This document shows positions 42,056-49,704 of a stretch of 64,000 nucleotides of DNA, piece by piece. Each line of letters opens with the position of its first letter. The stretch's first letter is position 1. Origin of the DNA: Streptomyces sp. NBC_00239 (GTDB lineage Bacteria > Actinomycetota > Actinomycetes > Streptomycetales > Streptomycetaceae); contig NZ_CP108095.1 of assembly GCF_036194065.1 (NCBI RefSeq), forward strand, positions 8,122,001-8,186,000, given 5' to 3'. Under the pieces are notes generated by a model. The model was not told the origin of the DNA and searched no databases. It saw only the letters and a program-made list of their open reading frames with translations. The position numbers and the translations under genes are program-made.

Positions 42056-43194
42056 ATGGTGACGACAGCGTTGGTGGGGGATGCCGGGCATGCCCGGTGG
42101 ACCTTCCGCGTCCGGGTGTCGTCCATCGGGCATGCTGCCCTGATGGGTGAGTGGGCCCGGTGCCGTTGGGTGTGGAACGAGTGCTGCTGACCGAAGCCCG
42201 CACCATGAACGCGTGGCTTCGTGAGGGGTCCTCGGTTCCGCAGCAGCAGCTGGTCCGGGACTTCGGGAAGGCCCGTGCCAAGGCGCAGAAGGACGTCAAG
42301 GAGCGTTTGCCGGTGCGGCAGCGGGCCGGGATGCCCAAGTGGAAGAAGAAGCGGGAAGCGCTGCCGTCCCTCAACTACACCAGGCGCGGATTCCGGTTGA
42401 AGGATGGGCGCCTGCACCTGGCGGCCGGGATCGTACTGGCGGTGGTGTGGTCACGGGACCTTCCGTCCGACCCGTCCAGCGTGCGGGTCTATCAGGACGG
42501 TCTCGGGCACTGGTACTGCTCGTTCGTCGTCCCCGCCGAGGTGCAGCCGCTCCCGGAGACGGGTGCGGTGATCGGTATCGACTGGGGTGTGAGCGAGACC
42601 GCGACCACCACGAGCGATGCCCACGACCTTCCACACGCCGGGCACGGGAAGAGGGCTCAGGCGAAGCTGACCCGGTACCAGCGGATGATGTCCCGCCGGA
42701 AACCGGCGAAGGGCAAGCCCGGCTCGAAGGGCTACCAGCGGGCGAAGAAGCAGACGGCCAAGCTGCACAAGAAGGTGGCCCGGCAGCGCCAGGACACCGG
42801 CCGTAAGTGGGCCAAGCGCGTGGTCCGCGACCACGACGCCATTGCGGTGGAGGACTTCCGCCCGAAGTTCTTCGCCAAGACGACCATGGCCCGAAAGGCC
42901 GCCGACGCGGCGATCGGTGCGACGAAGACGGCCCTGATCGAGATGGGCCGCAAGCACGGCAGGGCCGTGCACCTGGTGCACCCCGCGCACACCACCATGG
43001 ACTGCGCGCAGTGCGGAGCGAGAACCAAGCACGCACTACCTCTCTCAGAACGAACGTATACGTGCACCGTGTGCGGAGGCGTGTCCCCCAGGGACAAGAA
43101 CTCCGCACACGTGATGCTGGACCGGGCTGGTCTCAACCCGGCTGGTGCCGATCGCAGAAGACCCGACGGGGCGCAGCCTCGTCGGGCAGCGTGA
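42056..43194 (+). mobile_element. tnpB: IS200/IS605-type tnpB with N-terminal frameshift/deletion
   Basis: The frame starting at ATG 42056 encodes a TnpB N-terminus (VSSIGHAALMGEWARCRWVW, then NEC) and hits TGA at 42188. A second frame, open from GTG 42151 to 43194, continues with LTEARTMNAWLREGSS and the full RuvC domain. Catalytic Asp144 (GIDWGVSE), Glu234 (AVEDF) and Asp315 (SPRDKNS) and zinc-finger Cys285/288/305/308 are intact, counted from 42151. Compared with family members, about 20-25 codons seem missing at the frame switch near 42180, so the protein is damaged in its RNA/DNA-binding N-terminal part. No tnpA is present. TnpB proteins are RNA-guided nucleases. Confidence 0.82.
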
Positions 43195-43262
43195 GCCAGA
43201 AATCCCCACATCAGCCCTCGAGGGTGAGGAAGGCCCTCCCTTCAGGGAGGGGAGGATTCAAG
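43195..43262 (+). ncRNA. Putative right end and omegaRNA 3' end of the tnpB element
   Basis: Downstream of tnpB, a 7-bp stem (CCCTCCC 43234-43240, loop TTCA, GGGAGGG 43245-43251) is followed by GAGGATTCAAG. IS605-family right ends have this layout, and in characterised elements they encode the guide-RNA scaffold. The guide would begin immediately after about 43262. Whether the RNA is made is not shown; the end overlaps the rheA stop codon. Confidence 0.5.
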
Positions 43263-43920
43263 TGGTGCGTTGGTCGTGGGTGTCCTGGCGGAGTTGGTCG
43301 GTGCGCCGGGTCATGGCGTCGATGCGTCCGGCGAGGTCGGCGTCCTCGGGCCGCAGATGGGGCCGGGTGCCGGTCAGGGGTTGGACGAGGCGGGCGGCGT
43401 CATTGTCGGCGAGGGCCGCGTTCAGCTCGTCGACAGCTGCCTGGGCGTCGGCTGGCAGCCCGGTGAGGGAGGTGACCTGGCCGGCCAGGCGGCGCAGATC
43501 GGCTGCGTTGTGACGGGCCCAGGCGGTGACGGTGCGGTCGGCGGCGCGGGAGTCGCGGGTGGTCTGAACGCGCTGCTCGCCGGTACTTCCGGCGGTTCCG
43601 GGGCGCAGTCGCAGGTAGCGGCGTTCGGCGGCTTGACGGCTGGCGACACCGAGAGGTCCTGCGAGGTCGGCCCAGCTCGCACCCCGGCCGCGGGCGGTTT
43701 CGATCAGGCCGGTCTCCCAGCCGGCGAGCTGCTCGCGGATCTCGCGCAGCATCAACAGGGCCGCCAGTGCGGGGTGCGGGCCCGAATCCGTTGCCGGCCC
43801 CGGCGGGGCCGTGGGTCGCGCAGGGTGCTGCGCGTCCCTGAGGGCCTGGTCGATGGTTTTCAGTGCCGCCTCGGCGACACCGAAGGGGACTGCCGCGGTC
43901 GGCTCGGGGGCCTCGTGCAT
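43258..43920 (-). CDS. rheA: RheA-like repressor of hsp18
   Basis: 220 residues. It is divergent from hsp18 as in Streptomyces albus, where RheA represses hsp18 and senses temperature. The sequence has LREIREQLAGWETGLIETAR and GASWADLAGPLGVASRQAAE, a helix-turn-helix-like part, then RRYLRLRPG. The C-terminal half is helical. The intergenic region holds two copies of TGTCATC-N5-GATGACA, the operator I recall as described for RheA. The stop codon TGA lies inside the right-end sequence of the tnpB element, so the last residues may have been changed by the insertion. Confidence 0.75.
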   Translation of the reverse strand: MHEAPEPTAAVPFGVAEAALKTIDQALRDAQHPARPTAPPGPATDSGPHPALAALLMLREIREQLAGWETGLIETARGRGASWADLAGPLGVASRQAAERRYLRLRPGTAGSTGEQRVQTTRDSRAADRTVTAWARHNAADLRRLAGQVTSLTGLPADAQAAVDELNAALADNDAARLVQPLTGTRPHLRPEDADLAGRIDAMTRRTDQLRQDTHDQRTT

Positions 43921-43937
43921 GGCGTTCTCCGCACCTC

Positions 43938-43956
43938 TGTCATCCGTTGGATGACA
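43938..43956. promoter_or_regulatory. RheA operator 1
   Basis: TGTCATCCGTTGGATGACA, a 19-bp inverted repeat with 8-bp arms, 18 bp from the rheA start. It agrees with TGTCATC-N5-GATGACA, which I recall as the RheA operator. Operator 2 lies 26 bp away, centre to centre. Confidence 0.78.
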
Positions 43957-43963
43957 CCTTACT

Positions 43964-43982
43964 TGTCATCGTTTCGATGACA
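43964..43982. promoter_or_regulatory. RheA operator 2 overlapping the hsp18 promoter
   Basis: TGTCATCGTTTCGATGACA, another perfect 8-bp-arm inverted repeat. It overlaps a -35-like TTGTCA at 43963-43968 with a -10-like TACAAC at 43986-43991 (17-bp spacer), about 60 bp before hsp18. Binding here would block transcription. Confidence 0.78.
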
Positions 43983-44049
43983 TGTTACAACGGAAGCACG
44001 TTGAAGCGCATTGGCAGTTCCTGCCTGAACCAACTGGAGGTGTTTCGCG

Positions 44050-44484
44050 ATGTTGATGCGCACCGACCCGTTCCGCGAGATGGACCGGATCGTCCAGCAG
44101 CTCTCGGGTACGTCGGGTACCTGGTCGAAGCCGTCCGTCATGCCGATGGACGCCTACCGGCAGGGCGACACGTATGTGATCGCCTTCGACCTTCCGGGCG
44201 TGAGCACCGAGGCGATCGACATCGACGTCGAGCGGAACATGCTGACCGTGAAGGCCGAGCGCCGCCCCACGGGGAAGTCCGAGGGCGTGCAGATGGAACT
44301 CTCCGAGCGGCCCCTGGGCGTGTTCTCCCGGCAGATCATGCTGGCCGACACCCTCGACACCGAGCGCATCGAAGCCGATTACGACGCGGGTGTCCTGACC
44401 CTGCGGATCCCGATCGCCGAGCGCGCCAAGCCCCGCAAGATCGCCATTGGCGGCGAGTCCGGCCGCAGGGAGATCTCCGGCTGA
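44050..44484 (+). CDS. hsp18: Small heat-shock protein Hsp18 (Hsp20/alpha-crystallin)
   Basis: 144 residues. The alpha-crystallin domain spans about residues 32-130: VIAFDLPGVSTEAIDIDVER, NMLTVKAERRP, and GVLTLRIPIAERAKPRKIAI with the IxI-like C-terminal anchor. It forms oligomers that hold unfolding proteins. The ATG at 44050 follows AACTGGAGG. Control is by the divergent rheA gene through two inverted repeats. A hairpin follows the stop. Confidence 0.9.
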   Translation: MLMRTDPFREMDRIVQQLSGTSGTWSKPSVMPMDAYRQGDTYVIAFDLPGVSTEAIDIDVERNMLTVKAERRPTGKSEGVQMELSERPLGVFSRQIMLADTLDTERIEADYDAGVLTLRIPIAERAKPRKIAIGGESGRREISG

Positions 44485-44501
44485 CCCACCCGTCGCCGGC
44501 A

Positions 44502-44542
44502 GCGGAGGACGGACCCCGCCCCCCCCGGGATCCGTCCTCCGC
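44502..44542 (+). terminator. hsp18 terminator hairpin
   Basis: 12-bp stem GCGGAGGACGGA / TCCGTCCTCCGC with a 17-base C-rich loop, 20 bp after the hsp18 stop. Confidence 0.6.
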
Positions 44543-44580
44543 ACCCCATGTCCCTTCACCCCTCCCTGGGAGGTGGCGTG

Positions 44581-44976
44581 ATGTCGATGCGCCGGGAAGC
44601 GTTCCTCGACCACGTCCGAGAACGCGGCGAGTACGCAACGGCTGACGAGGCCGATCGTGTCGCCCGCGTAGTCCTGGGCCTGCTGGGCGCCCACCTGGTC
44701 GGCACCGTGCGGGCCGAGCTCGCCGCCCGTCTCCCCGAGACGTACGCCCTGATCCTTCTGAACCCCTTGCAGGCAGCAGAACCGCTCTCGCCCGAACGCT
44801 TCGTGCGTGCGACCGCGGCCTGGATCGAAGGCGCCACCGAGAAGACGGCCCTGTGGGACATCGGCGCGGTCCTCTCCACCGTCGCCGCCGCGGCGGGCGA
44901 CGCCCTCATGCGCGAGGTCCTGCTCCAGCTCCCGCCCGGTTACGACCTCCTCTTCGGCCACCCCCACCCCACCTGA
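44581..44976 (+). CDS. DUF2267 family protein (copy 1)
   Basis: 131 residues, a helical bundle with MSMRREAFLDHVRERGEYAT, ADRVARVVLGLLGAHLVG and VRAELAARLPETYALILLNP, as in DUF2267. The ATG at 44581 follows GGGAGGTGGCGTG. A longer in-frame start at 44548 is less likely. The next gene is a paralogue 39 bp after this stop, so the two are probably co-transcribed. Function unknown; members often accompany heat-shock and membrane-stress genes. Confidence 0.83.
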   Translation: MSMRREAFLDHVRERGEYATADEADRVARVVLGLLGAHLVGTVRAELAARLPETYALILLNPLQAAEPLSPERFVRATAAWIEGATEKTALWDIGAVLSTVAAAAGDALMREVLLQLPPGYDLLFGHPHPT

Positions 44977-45015
44977 TCGCTCGCCGTCAATGAAGAGAAA
45001 GGCAACCGCAGCACG

Positions 45016-45459
45016 ATGTACGACCAGCCTCGACCGAACCCGTCCCTCACGGCCATGACGTTCGAACAGATGCTGGAACGCGTGCGCTACGAAGGCGCCT
45101 ACCCCACCCGCGAACGCGCCGAGGAAGCTGCCCGCACCGTTCTGGCCGCTCTCGGACGGCAGATCACCGGAGACGAACGCGTCGACCTCGCCCAGTGCCT
45201 GCCCGTCGAGGCCGCCCTCGCCCTGACCGCCCAGGTCCCCGACACCGAACAGCTCACCGGCTGGGGCTTCGTCAAGGACATGGCCTCCCGCACCGGGAGT
45301 TCACCGGCCGTCGCCCGCTGGGACACCGGCGCCGTGCTCGCCATCGTGGCGCGCCTGGCCGGGCCCGATCTCCTCGCCCGGATCCTCGACCAGCTCCCCG
45401 GCGGCTACGCCCTCCTCTTCGGCCAGGCAGAGCTGCGGCAGCACCAGCACGCCTGCTGA
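45016..45459 (+). CDS. DUF2267 family protein (copy 2)
   Basis: 147 residues. It is a paralogue of the preceding gene: MTFEQMLERVRYEGAYPTRE, EAARTVLAALGRQITGDERV, DLAQCLPVEAALALTAQVP, ending LLARILDQLPGGYALLFGQA. The ATG at 45016 is 39 bp after the first DUF2267 gene with no terminator between them; its ribosome site is weak (GCAACCGCAGCACG), so translational coupling may help. A strong hairpin at 45490 ends the unit. Unknown function. Confidence 0.83.
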   Translation: MYDQPRPNPSLTAMTFEQMLERVRYEGAYPTRERAEEAARTVLAALGRQITGDERVDLAQCLPVEAALALTAQVPDTEQLTGWGFVKDMASRTGSSPAVARWDTGAVLAIVARLAGPDLLARILDQLPGGYALLFGQAELRQHQHAC

Positions 45460-45489
45460 TCCCACCCGGCCGCCCTCCGCGCACCAGGC

Positions 45490-45517
45490 CGGGCCCCGGC
45501 CAACCGGCCGGGGCCCG
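45490..45517 (+). terminator. Terminator after the DUF2267 pair
   Basis: Perfect 12-bp stem (CGGGCCCCGGCC with its complement) and a four-base loop, followed by TTCTGT, 31 bp after the stop. Confidence 0.7.
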
Positions 45518-45623
45518 TTCTGTGCGCGGGGCGGCTTGCGGGTGTCAGCCGCGTTCGTACGGGCAGGCGCACGGCGGGGCCCGGTGGAGCCACCACCGGG
45601 CAGGCACGAGACGAGGAGTGGCC

Positions 45624-45947
45624 ATGCCCCGCGGTTCCAGTCCCAAGCGCGAACGGCAGTACGAGCACATCAAGGAGAGCGCCGAGCAGCGCGGTGAGAG
45701 CACGAAGCGGGCGAAGGAGATCGCGGCCCGCACGGTCAACAAGGAACGCGCCCGTTCCGGCGAGTCGAAGACCGCCAGCCGGTCCTCGACACAGGACATG
45801 TCTTCGTCGAAGCGGGGCGGCCAGCGCTCGCACAGCGGCTCGCAGGGCCCCACCAAGGAGCAGCTGTACAACGAGGCGAAGCAGCGCAACATCGAGGGAC
45901 GCTCCACGATGGACAAGGCCGAACTCAAGCGGGCCCTCGGCCACTGA
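45624..45947 (+). CDS. Small basic protein with Rho_N/SAP-like C-terminus
   Basis: 107 residues. The N-terminal half is charged (MPRGSSPKRERQYEHIKES and RAKEIAARTVNKERARSGE), and the C-terminal part GPTKEQLYNEAKQRNIEGRS, then MDKAELKRAL resembles Rho_N/SAP helix-loop-helix motifs that touch nucleic acid. Streptomyces homologues are often called plasmid stabilisation protein without evidence. ATG with GACGAGGAGTGGCC upstream is clear. Function unknown; DNA or RNA binding is plausible. Confidence 0.78.
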   Translation: MPRGSSPKRERQYEHIKESAEQRGESTKRAKEIAARTVNKERARSGESKTASRSSTQDMSSSKRGGQRSHSGSQGPTKEQLYNEAKQRNIEGRSTMDKAELKRALGH

Positions 45948-46048
45948 ACGTCGATGCCCGCCCGCGCCTCCCGGGGCCACCGGGAGCCGCGCGGGGGCGG
46001 GCCGTGATGCCACGAAACGGAACGGAAGCCGAGGACGGGAGCCCCACC

Positions 46049-46291
46049 ATGAGCGGGAAGAACCACAGCGGCATGAGCAGCAAGGACCACAGCCGCAAGC
46101 CGACCCCTCCGTCACAGGCGCCTGGCGAGAGCGGCGACCCGGAAGCCCGCAAGGAAGCCGAAGAGGCAGTGCTTCCCCGCACGCAGGACGGCGAAGCCGG
46201 CGATGCGCTGACGCCGAACACCGAGGCACAGCGCGGCGCGGCCGCGAAGTCCCGAAGCGGAAGCGGGAGAGACGACGGCCGTTCCGCCTGA
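46049..46291 (+). CDS. Small disordered hydrophilic protein
   Basis: 80 residues, low in hydrophobic residues: MSGKNHSGMSSKDHSRKPTP, then ESGDPEARKEAEEAVLPRTQ and GDALTPNTEAQRGAAAKS. No domain is recognised. ATG 46049 has GGGAGCCCC upstream; an earlier in-frame start at 46004 is possible. Such hydrophilic proteins are common near stress genes but this one has no assigned role. Coding likelihood comes from position and start site. Confidence 0.5.
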   Translation: MSGKNHSGMSSKDHSRKPTPPSQAPGESGDPEARKEAEEAVLPRTQDGEAGDALTPNTEAQRGAAAKSRSGSGRDDGRSA

Positions 46292-46347
46292 AGGGGCTCG
46301 CCGCGGGAGGGCGGGGCGCGCCCGGGCCCGACTGGAAGGAGTCTGCC

Positions 46348-46774
46348 GTGCACGAACGACTTTCCCGGCTGCTCGGCGGGGCGACCGCCCTGTACGGGGC
46401 GGCGATCTTGGCGAAGCCCCAGTGGCTGGCGATGCCCTGCGGCATGGTGACCGAGGACGACGGCAGCACCCCGGCCGAGAGCACGCTCCTGATAAGGGCC
46501 CTCGCGGCCCGCGACACCGTGATCGGGCTCGGGATGCTGGCCGCCACGACCACCGAGACGCGCCGCGCGGCCACCCTGTGCAGGGTGGCGTGCGACGTCG
46601 GCGACGCCGCACTCTTCGGTACTTTCCTCCACACCCCGCTCCACCGGACCGAGGCTGCCGCCGGCGCCCTCGCCCGGGCGGCGTTGTGCGGGTACAGCAT
46701 CGCCCCCTCGCGGGCACCCTGGCGAGCAGGCGTACGGATGCCCGCCCGCTGCTTGCTCCGGATCGCCGCGTTAG
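46348..46774 (+). CDS. Hydrophobic protein of unknown function; C-terminus unclear
   Basis: Starts at GTG 46348 with GGAAGGAGTCTGCC upstream. The first 115 residues look real: HERLSRLLGGATALYGAAIL, LLIRALAARDTVIGLGMLAA and LCRVACDVGDAALFGTFLHT, with three short hydrophobic helices. After about 46690 the sequence in this frame turns into Arg-rich low-complexity and stays open until 47313, across the next gene. A TAG occurs in the +1 frame at 46772-46774. A frameshift near 46690-46770 is suspected, so the end given is only a guess. Confidence 0.45.
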
Positions 46775-46873
46775 CCGGGGGCGACACCGGGCAGACGCCA
46801 CCCGACGCGTTCCGGTCCCGGGCTCGCCGCACACGGCGGGACCTCGACGCAGCGGATCGCCCGGACGGAGGCA

Positions 46874-47143
46874 ATGGTGAAGACATCGAAGATCGCGTAC
46901 AAACCCGTGGGCCTGGTTCTCGGCGCCGCCGGTGGCGCGCTGGCCAGTACCGCGTTCAAGCAGGTCTGGAAGCGGCTCGGCCACGACGACGACGCGCCGA
47001 ACGCCACCGACGAGGGGCGCAGCTGGCGGGAGGTGCTCATCGCCGCCGCGCTGCAGGGTGCCGTCTTCGCCACGGTCAAGGCCTTGATCGACCGGGGCGG
47101 AGCCGTGGCCGCCAAGCGGGTCACCGGCACCTGGCCCGCCTGA
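46874..47143 (+). CDS. DUF4235 family membrane protein
   Basis: 89 residues. It matches DUF4235: MVKTSKIAYKPVGLVLGAAG, GALASTAFKQVWKRLGHDDD, then WREVLIAAALQGAVFATVKA. Two hydrophobic helices are predicted, one near residues 10-28 and one at 55-72. The ATG is preceded by GACGGAGGCA, a fair ribosome site. Small DUF4235 proteins are widespread in actinobacteria and unstudied. The gene overlaps the doubtful 3' extension of the preceding frame. Confidence 0.82.
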   Translation: MVKTSKIAYKPVGLVLGAAGGALASTAFKQVWKRLGHDDDAPNATDEGRSWREVLIAAALQGAVFATVKALIDRGGAVAAKRVTGTWPA

Positions 47144-47203
47144 ACTGTTCCACCGTGCGGGCGTGTCCTACGCTTCCGCCTGGCCTGCGTCCGGGCCACA
47201 GCG

Positions 47204-47779
47204 TCAGGACGGCGCGTCCGGACCCGTCGCCCGCCGGTGGGCTACGTGCCCGCCCAGCGCGCCGCTCACGGCGAGTGCCGCCAGCCCCGCGAGGGACCAC
47301 ATGCGGCCCTTGACCGTGTGACCTCGCACCCGGGCTCCGAGAGACACCGTGTAGCAAGCGATCACGGCCACGTTCGACACCGCGTGGGCCAGCCCGACCC
47401 GAGCCTGTTCCAAGGGGAGATCCGCCCAGTCCACCCAGCCGGCAACGGCCGAGGGCGCGGCTCCGGCCAGACCCACGGCCGTGAGCGTCGCTGCCGCGGG
47501 CTGCCCGCCGGGCACAACGTCCATGATTCCGGCCGACAGCAGGCAGCCGACCGGCACCTGTACCAGTACGGGATGCAGCGGGTGACCCAGCGGCCTGCCC
47601 CGCAGCACATCGCGTGCGCCGCCCAGCGGAACAGCCCGTACGGCCCGCTGGAGGCCGCGTACGACCGGATCCGCGACCGTGGCGCCTTCGATGCGGTCCA
47701 AGGTCTTCAGCCACGCTGCGGACGCCGTCTCCAGGGCCGCCGCCGGGCCCGTCTTCACGGTCGTGATCTGTGTGTCCAT
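47204..47779 (-). CDS. DUF2231 family membrane protein
   Basis: 191 residues with about four hydrophobic helices. Family-specific parts: GRPLGHPLHPVLVQVPVGCL (the His-Pro motif near residue 72), GLAGAAPSAVAGWVDWADLP and HTVKGRMWSLAGLAAL. DUF2231 proteins often bind haem or accompany cytochromes; this is known only for a few members. ATG 47779 with GTAGGTGACACCC upstream is chosen over a GTG three codons earlier. It lies convergent with the DUF4235 gene. Confidence 0.82.
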   Translation of the reverse strand: MDTQITTVKTGPAAALETASAAWLKTLDRIEGATVADPVVRGLQRAVRAVPLGGARDVLRGRPLGHPLHPVLVQVPVGCLLSAGIMDVVPGGQPAAATLTAVGLAGAAPSAVAGWVDWADLPLEQARVGLAHAVSNVAVIACYTVSLGARVRGHTVKGRMWSLAGLAALAVSGALGGHVAHRRATGPDAPS

Positions 47780-47856
47780 GGGTGTCACCTACCCAGCCTC
47801 GCTCCGCCTTGCCTGCGTGTCACGGGGCTCCCGGCTGCCGCGCTGCCGGGGCGTGT

Positions 47857-48234
47857 TCAGTGGGAAGCCGCCGCGAGGAGTGCGGCGAGCTGGTCCACGG
47901 CCAAGAGGGCGTCCCCTGACTGCTGGCCTTCCCGATACAGACCCACCACTACGAACGGAGGCCGCCGTACGGCGACGACGCCGCGGCCCCCGCGCTTGCC
48001 GTGCAGGAGGTGCCGGCTCGCCTCGGCGGCCACGTAGCGCTCACCGCCGACCGAGATTCCGTCGGCGAGGGCATCGGCCGGTGCCTCGAAGAGCCCCACG
48101 AGTCGTCTTCCCTCCTGCACCGTGGTCAGGAACCCGGCCGTCGACGTGCGTACAGTGCCGTCCATCCGCAGGATCTCGGCCTCCGCGACACAGCCGGAGT
48201 CAAGGCCCCGTCGCAGTTCCGCCGCCCCGTCCAT
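47857..48234 (-). CDS. Profilin-like protein
   Basis: 125 residues, the length of profilin. Features match the profilin fold along the whole chain. VAEAEILRMDGTVRTSTAGF corresponds to the strand pair after helix 1, with the invariant DG. GISVGGERYV matches the GxxxGGxKYM segment. LHGKRGGRGVVAVRR matches GKKGxGGIxIKKT, and PFVVVGLYREGQQSGD matches ALVxGxYDExxxPGQ. A C-terminal helix VDQLAALLAA follows. Eukaryotic profilins bind actin and poly-proline; here the partner is unknown. ATG 48234 follows AAAGGGGTGACG. In place of a WQxYVD start it has ELRRGLDSGCV. A hexamer repeat lies just upstream. Confidence 0.65.
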   Translation of the reverse strand: MDGAAELRRGLDSGCVAEAEILRMDGTVRTSTAGFLTTVQEGRRLVGLFEAPADALADGISVGGERYVAAEASRHLLHGKRGGRGVVAVRRPPFVVVGLYREGQQSGDALLAVDQLAALLAAASH

Positions 48235-48254
48235 CTCGTCACCCCTTTCCCGCC

Positions 48255-48296
48255 GGCACCGGCACCGGCAGTGGCACCGGCAGTGGCACCGGCACC
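48255..48296. repeat. GGCACC/GGCAGT hexanucleotide tract
   Basis: Seven tandem hexamers (GGCACC or GGCAGT) lie 20 bp upstream of the profilin-like ATG, in its probable 5' leader. Repeat number could vary. Confidence 0.75.
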
Positions 48297-48528
48297 CTGC
48301 GCCTTCCCCGGGGCGAGCCGCGAACACAGGCAGGGGCGAAAGATCTCGGGCGCGTTCGCGGGCGTTCGCCGGGCCAGTGGGGGCGACGCCCCGCAGTTCA
48401 TCCCGGTCATGGAACGCATCACCGTCCACCACCCGGGGAAGGTATCTGCGCACCCGGCCGGACCACCTGGGCGGCGACGAGGCGTGTCCCTCCCGGCAAG
48501 CCGCCCCTGCACGTCTCGGCGGCGGAAC

Positions 48529-49269
48529 TTACGGCTTGTGGGTTGCCCAGAGGAGTTCCGCCGGCCAGCGATGTGCCCAGTCGGGTGGTTCGGTTTCGTT
48601 GTAGCCGTTGGGTGTTCCGCGTTCGGGTCGCGGCTCGATGAGGTCGTCGATGATGAGACCCGCGCCGCGCAGGATCCTGACCCAGTCGCCGTAGGTGAGT
48701 TGATAGCTGATCGCGCCGTTGCCTTCGGCGATGGTGTTCAGCCCGAAGTAGTCCTTCTGCAGCGTCGTGGTCACGCGGCCGGCGGCCTCGTCGTAGCAGG
48801 CTTCGAACCATGGGTTGGCGACGTTGAAGACCAGGCGCCCGCCTCGGCGCAAGACGCGTGCGGCCTGCGGGACGGCCAGGTGCGGGGGCGCCCAGCTGAG
48901 CCCGCCGAAGTCGCAGAACACCAGGTCGAAGCTTTCGGCGGTGAAGGGGAGTTGTTCGGCGGCGCCTTGCACGAGCGGATAGCGGGCCGCTCCCATCGCG
49001 CGGGCCGCTGCGGCGAGTTGGGCTTCGGACAGGTCGAGCCCGACAACGGTGGCGCCCTCGGCGGCGAGCGCCCTGGACCACTGGCCGGCGCCGCAGCCGA
49101 GTTCGAGGACGCGCTTGCCGGTGACGTCGCCCAGGGCGTGCAGGTGCGCGTCGGGGATGGAGTACATGCCCCACAGCCGGGGTGTGGCGCCGATCTGCGG
49201 GTCGTGCTCGTGCTGGTAGGCGCTGCTGATCTGGTTCCAGAACCGCCGGTTGGCGGGGATGCTGTCCAC
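48529..49269 (-). CDS. Class I SAM-dependent methyltransferase
   Basis: 246 residues. Motif I VLELGCGAGQWSRAL, post-I VVGLDLSEAQLAAA and the motif DLVFCDFGGLSWAPP are clear. N-terminal residues NRRFWNQISSAYQHEHDPQI are the usual lead of this family. The start is GTG 49269; upstream sequence in frame (to 49371) does not match. Substrate is unknown; homologues include small-molecule and rRNA methyltransferases. It is on the same strand as the profilin-like gene but separated by almost 300 bp. Confidence 0.83.
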   Translation of the reverse strand: MDSIPANRRFWNQISSAYQHEHDPQIGATPRLWGMYSIPDAHLHALGDVTGKRVLELGCGAGQWSRALAAEGATVVGLDLSEAQLAAAARAMGAARYPLVQGAAEQLPFTAESFDLVFCDFGGLSWAPPHLAVPQAARVLRRGGRLVFNVANPWFEACYDEAAGRVTTTLQKDYFGLNTIAEGNGAISYQLTYGDWVRILRGAGLIIDDLIEPRPERGTPNGYNETEPPDWAHRWPAELLWATHKP

Positions 49270-49503
49270 GTGCCGACTCCAGCACTGCCTGCCGGGGGCG
49301 GTCAACCCGATTAGGGCGCAGGCCGGCCCTCGGCCCACCGACACGAGCCTCGTGGTCATCGCTGCGTGCACGCCGGCGTCGTGGTCCCTGCTGGCCGGCG
49401 GTCCGGACCCGACGGGTGCGCGAGACGATCGGGCACCCGGACCTCGGACCTCAACGCGCGTGTTGCTCCGAGCAGGGGCAAGCGATGGCTTCCGGCCTGC
49501 TGG

Positions 49504-49704
49504 TTACCGCAGGAGCAGCCTGAGGAGCAGTAGCGAGGAGAGGATCGCTGCTGCCAGCAGTGGGGTGCTGGTGAACCGGCGCAGCAGGCTGAGCGCCCAG
49601 GCGAGCGATGCCACCGGGCCACCTACGAGGAGGAGTACGGCCAGGACCTTGAGGAGGCCGGCCAGCCCGCCGCTGGACGGGGACGCGTGGTTGAGGACGC
49701 TCAT
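49504..49704 (-). CDS. Small membrane protein
   Basis: 66 residues with two hydrophobic helices (GLLKVLAVLLLVGGPVASLA and PLLAAAILSSLLLLRLLL). No family is recognised. The ATG at 49704 has no strong ribosome site, but the helices and codon bias argue for a real gene. The frame extends to 49926 without similarity. Confidence 0.5.
   Translation of the reverse strand: MSVLNHASPSSGGLAGLLKVLAVLLLVGGPVASLAWALSLLRRFTSTPLLAAAILSSLLLLRLLLR

Noticed and set aside
42180..42190. Programmed ribosomal frameshift in tnpB
   Set aside because: There is no slippery heptamer or downstream structure, and a block of about 20-25 codons seems missing at the switch. A deletion explains it better.
44502..45517. CRISPR-like hairpin series after hsp18
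   Set aside because: The hairpins at 44502 and 45490 differ in sequence and spacing and follow gene ends. They are terminators.
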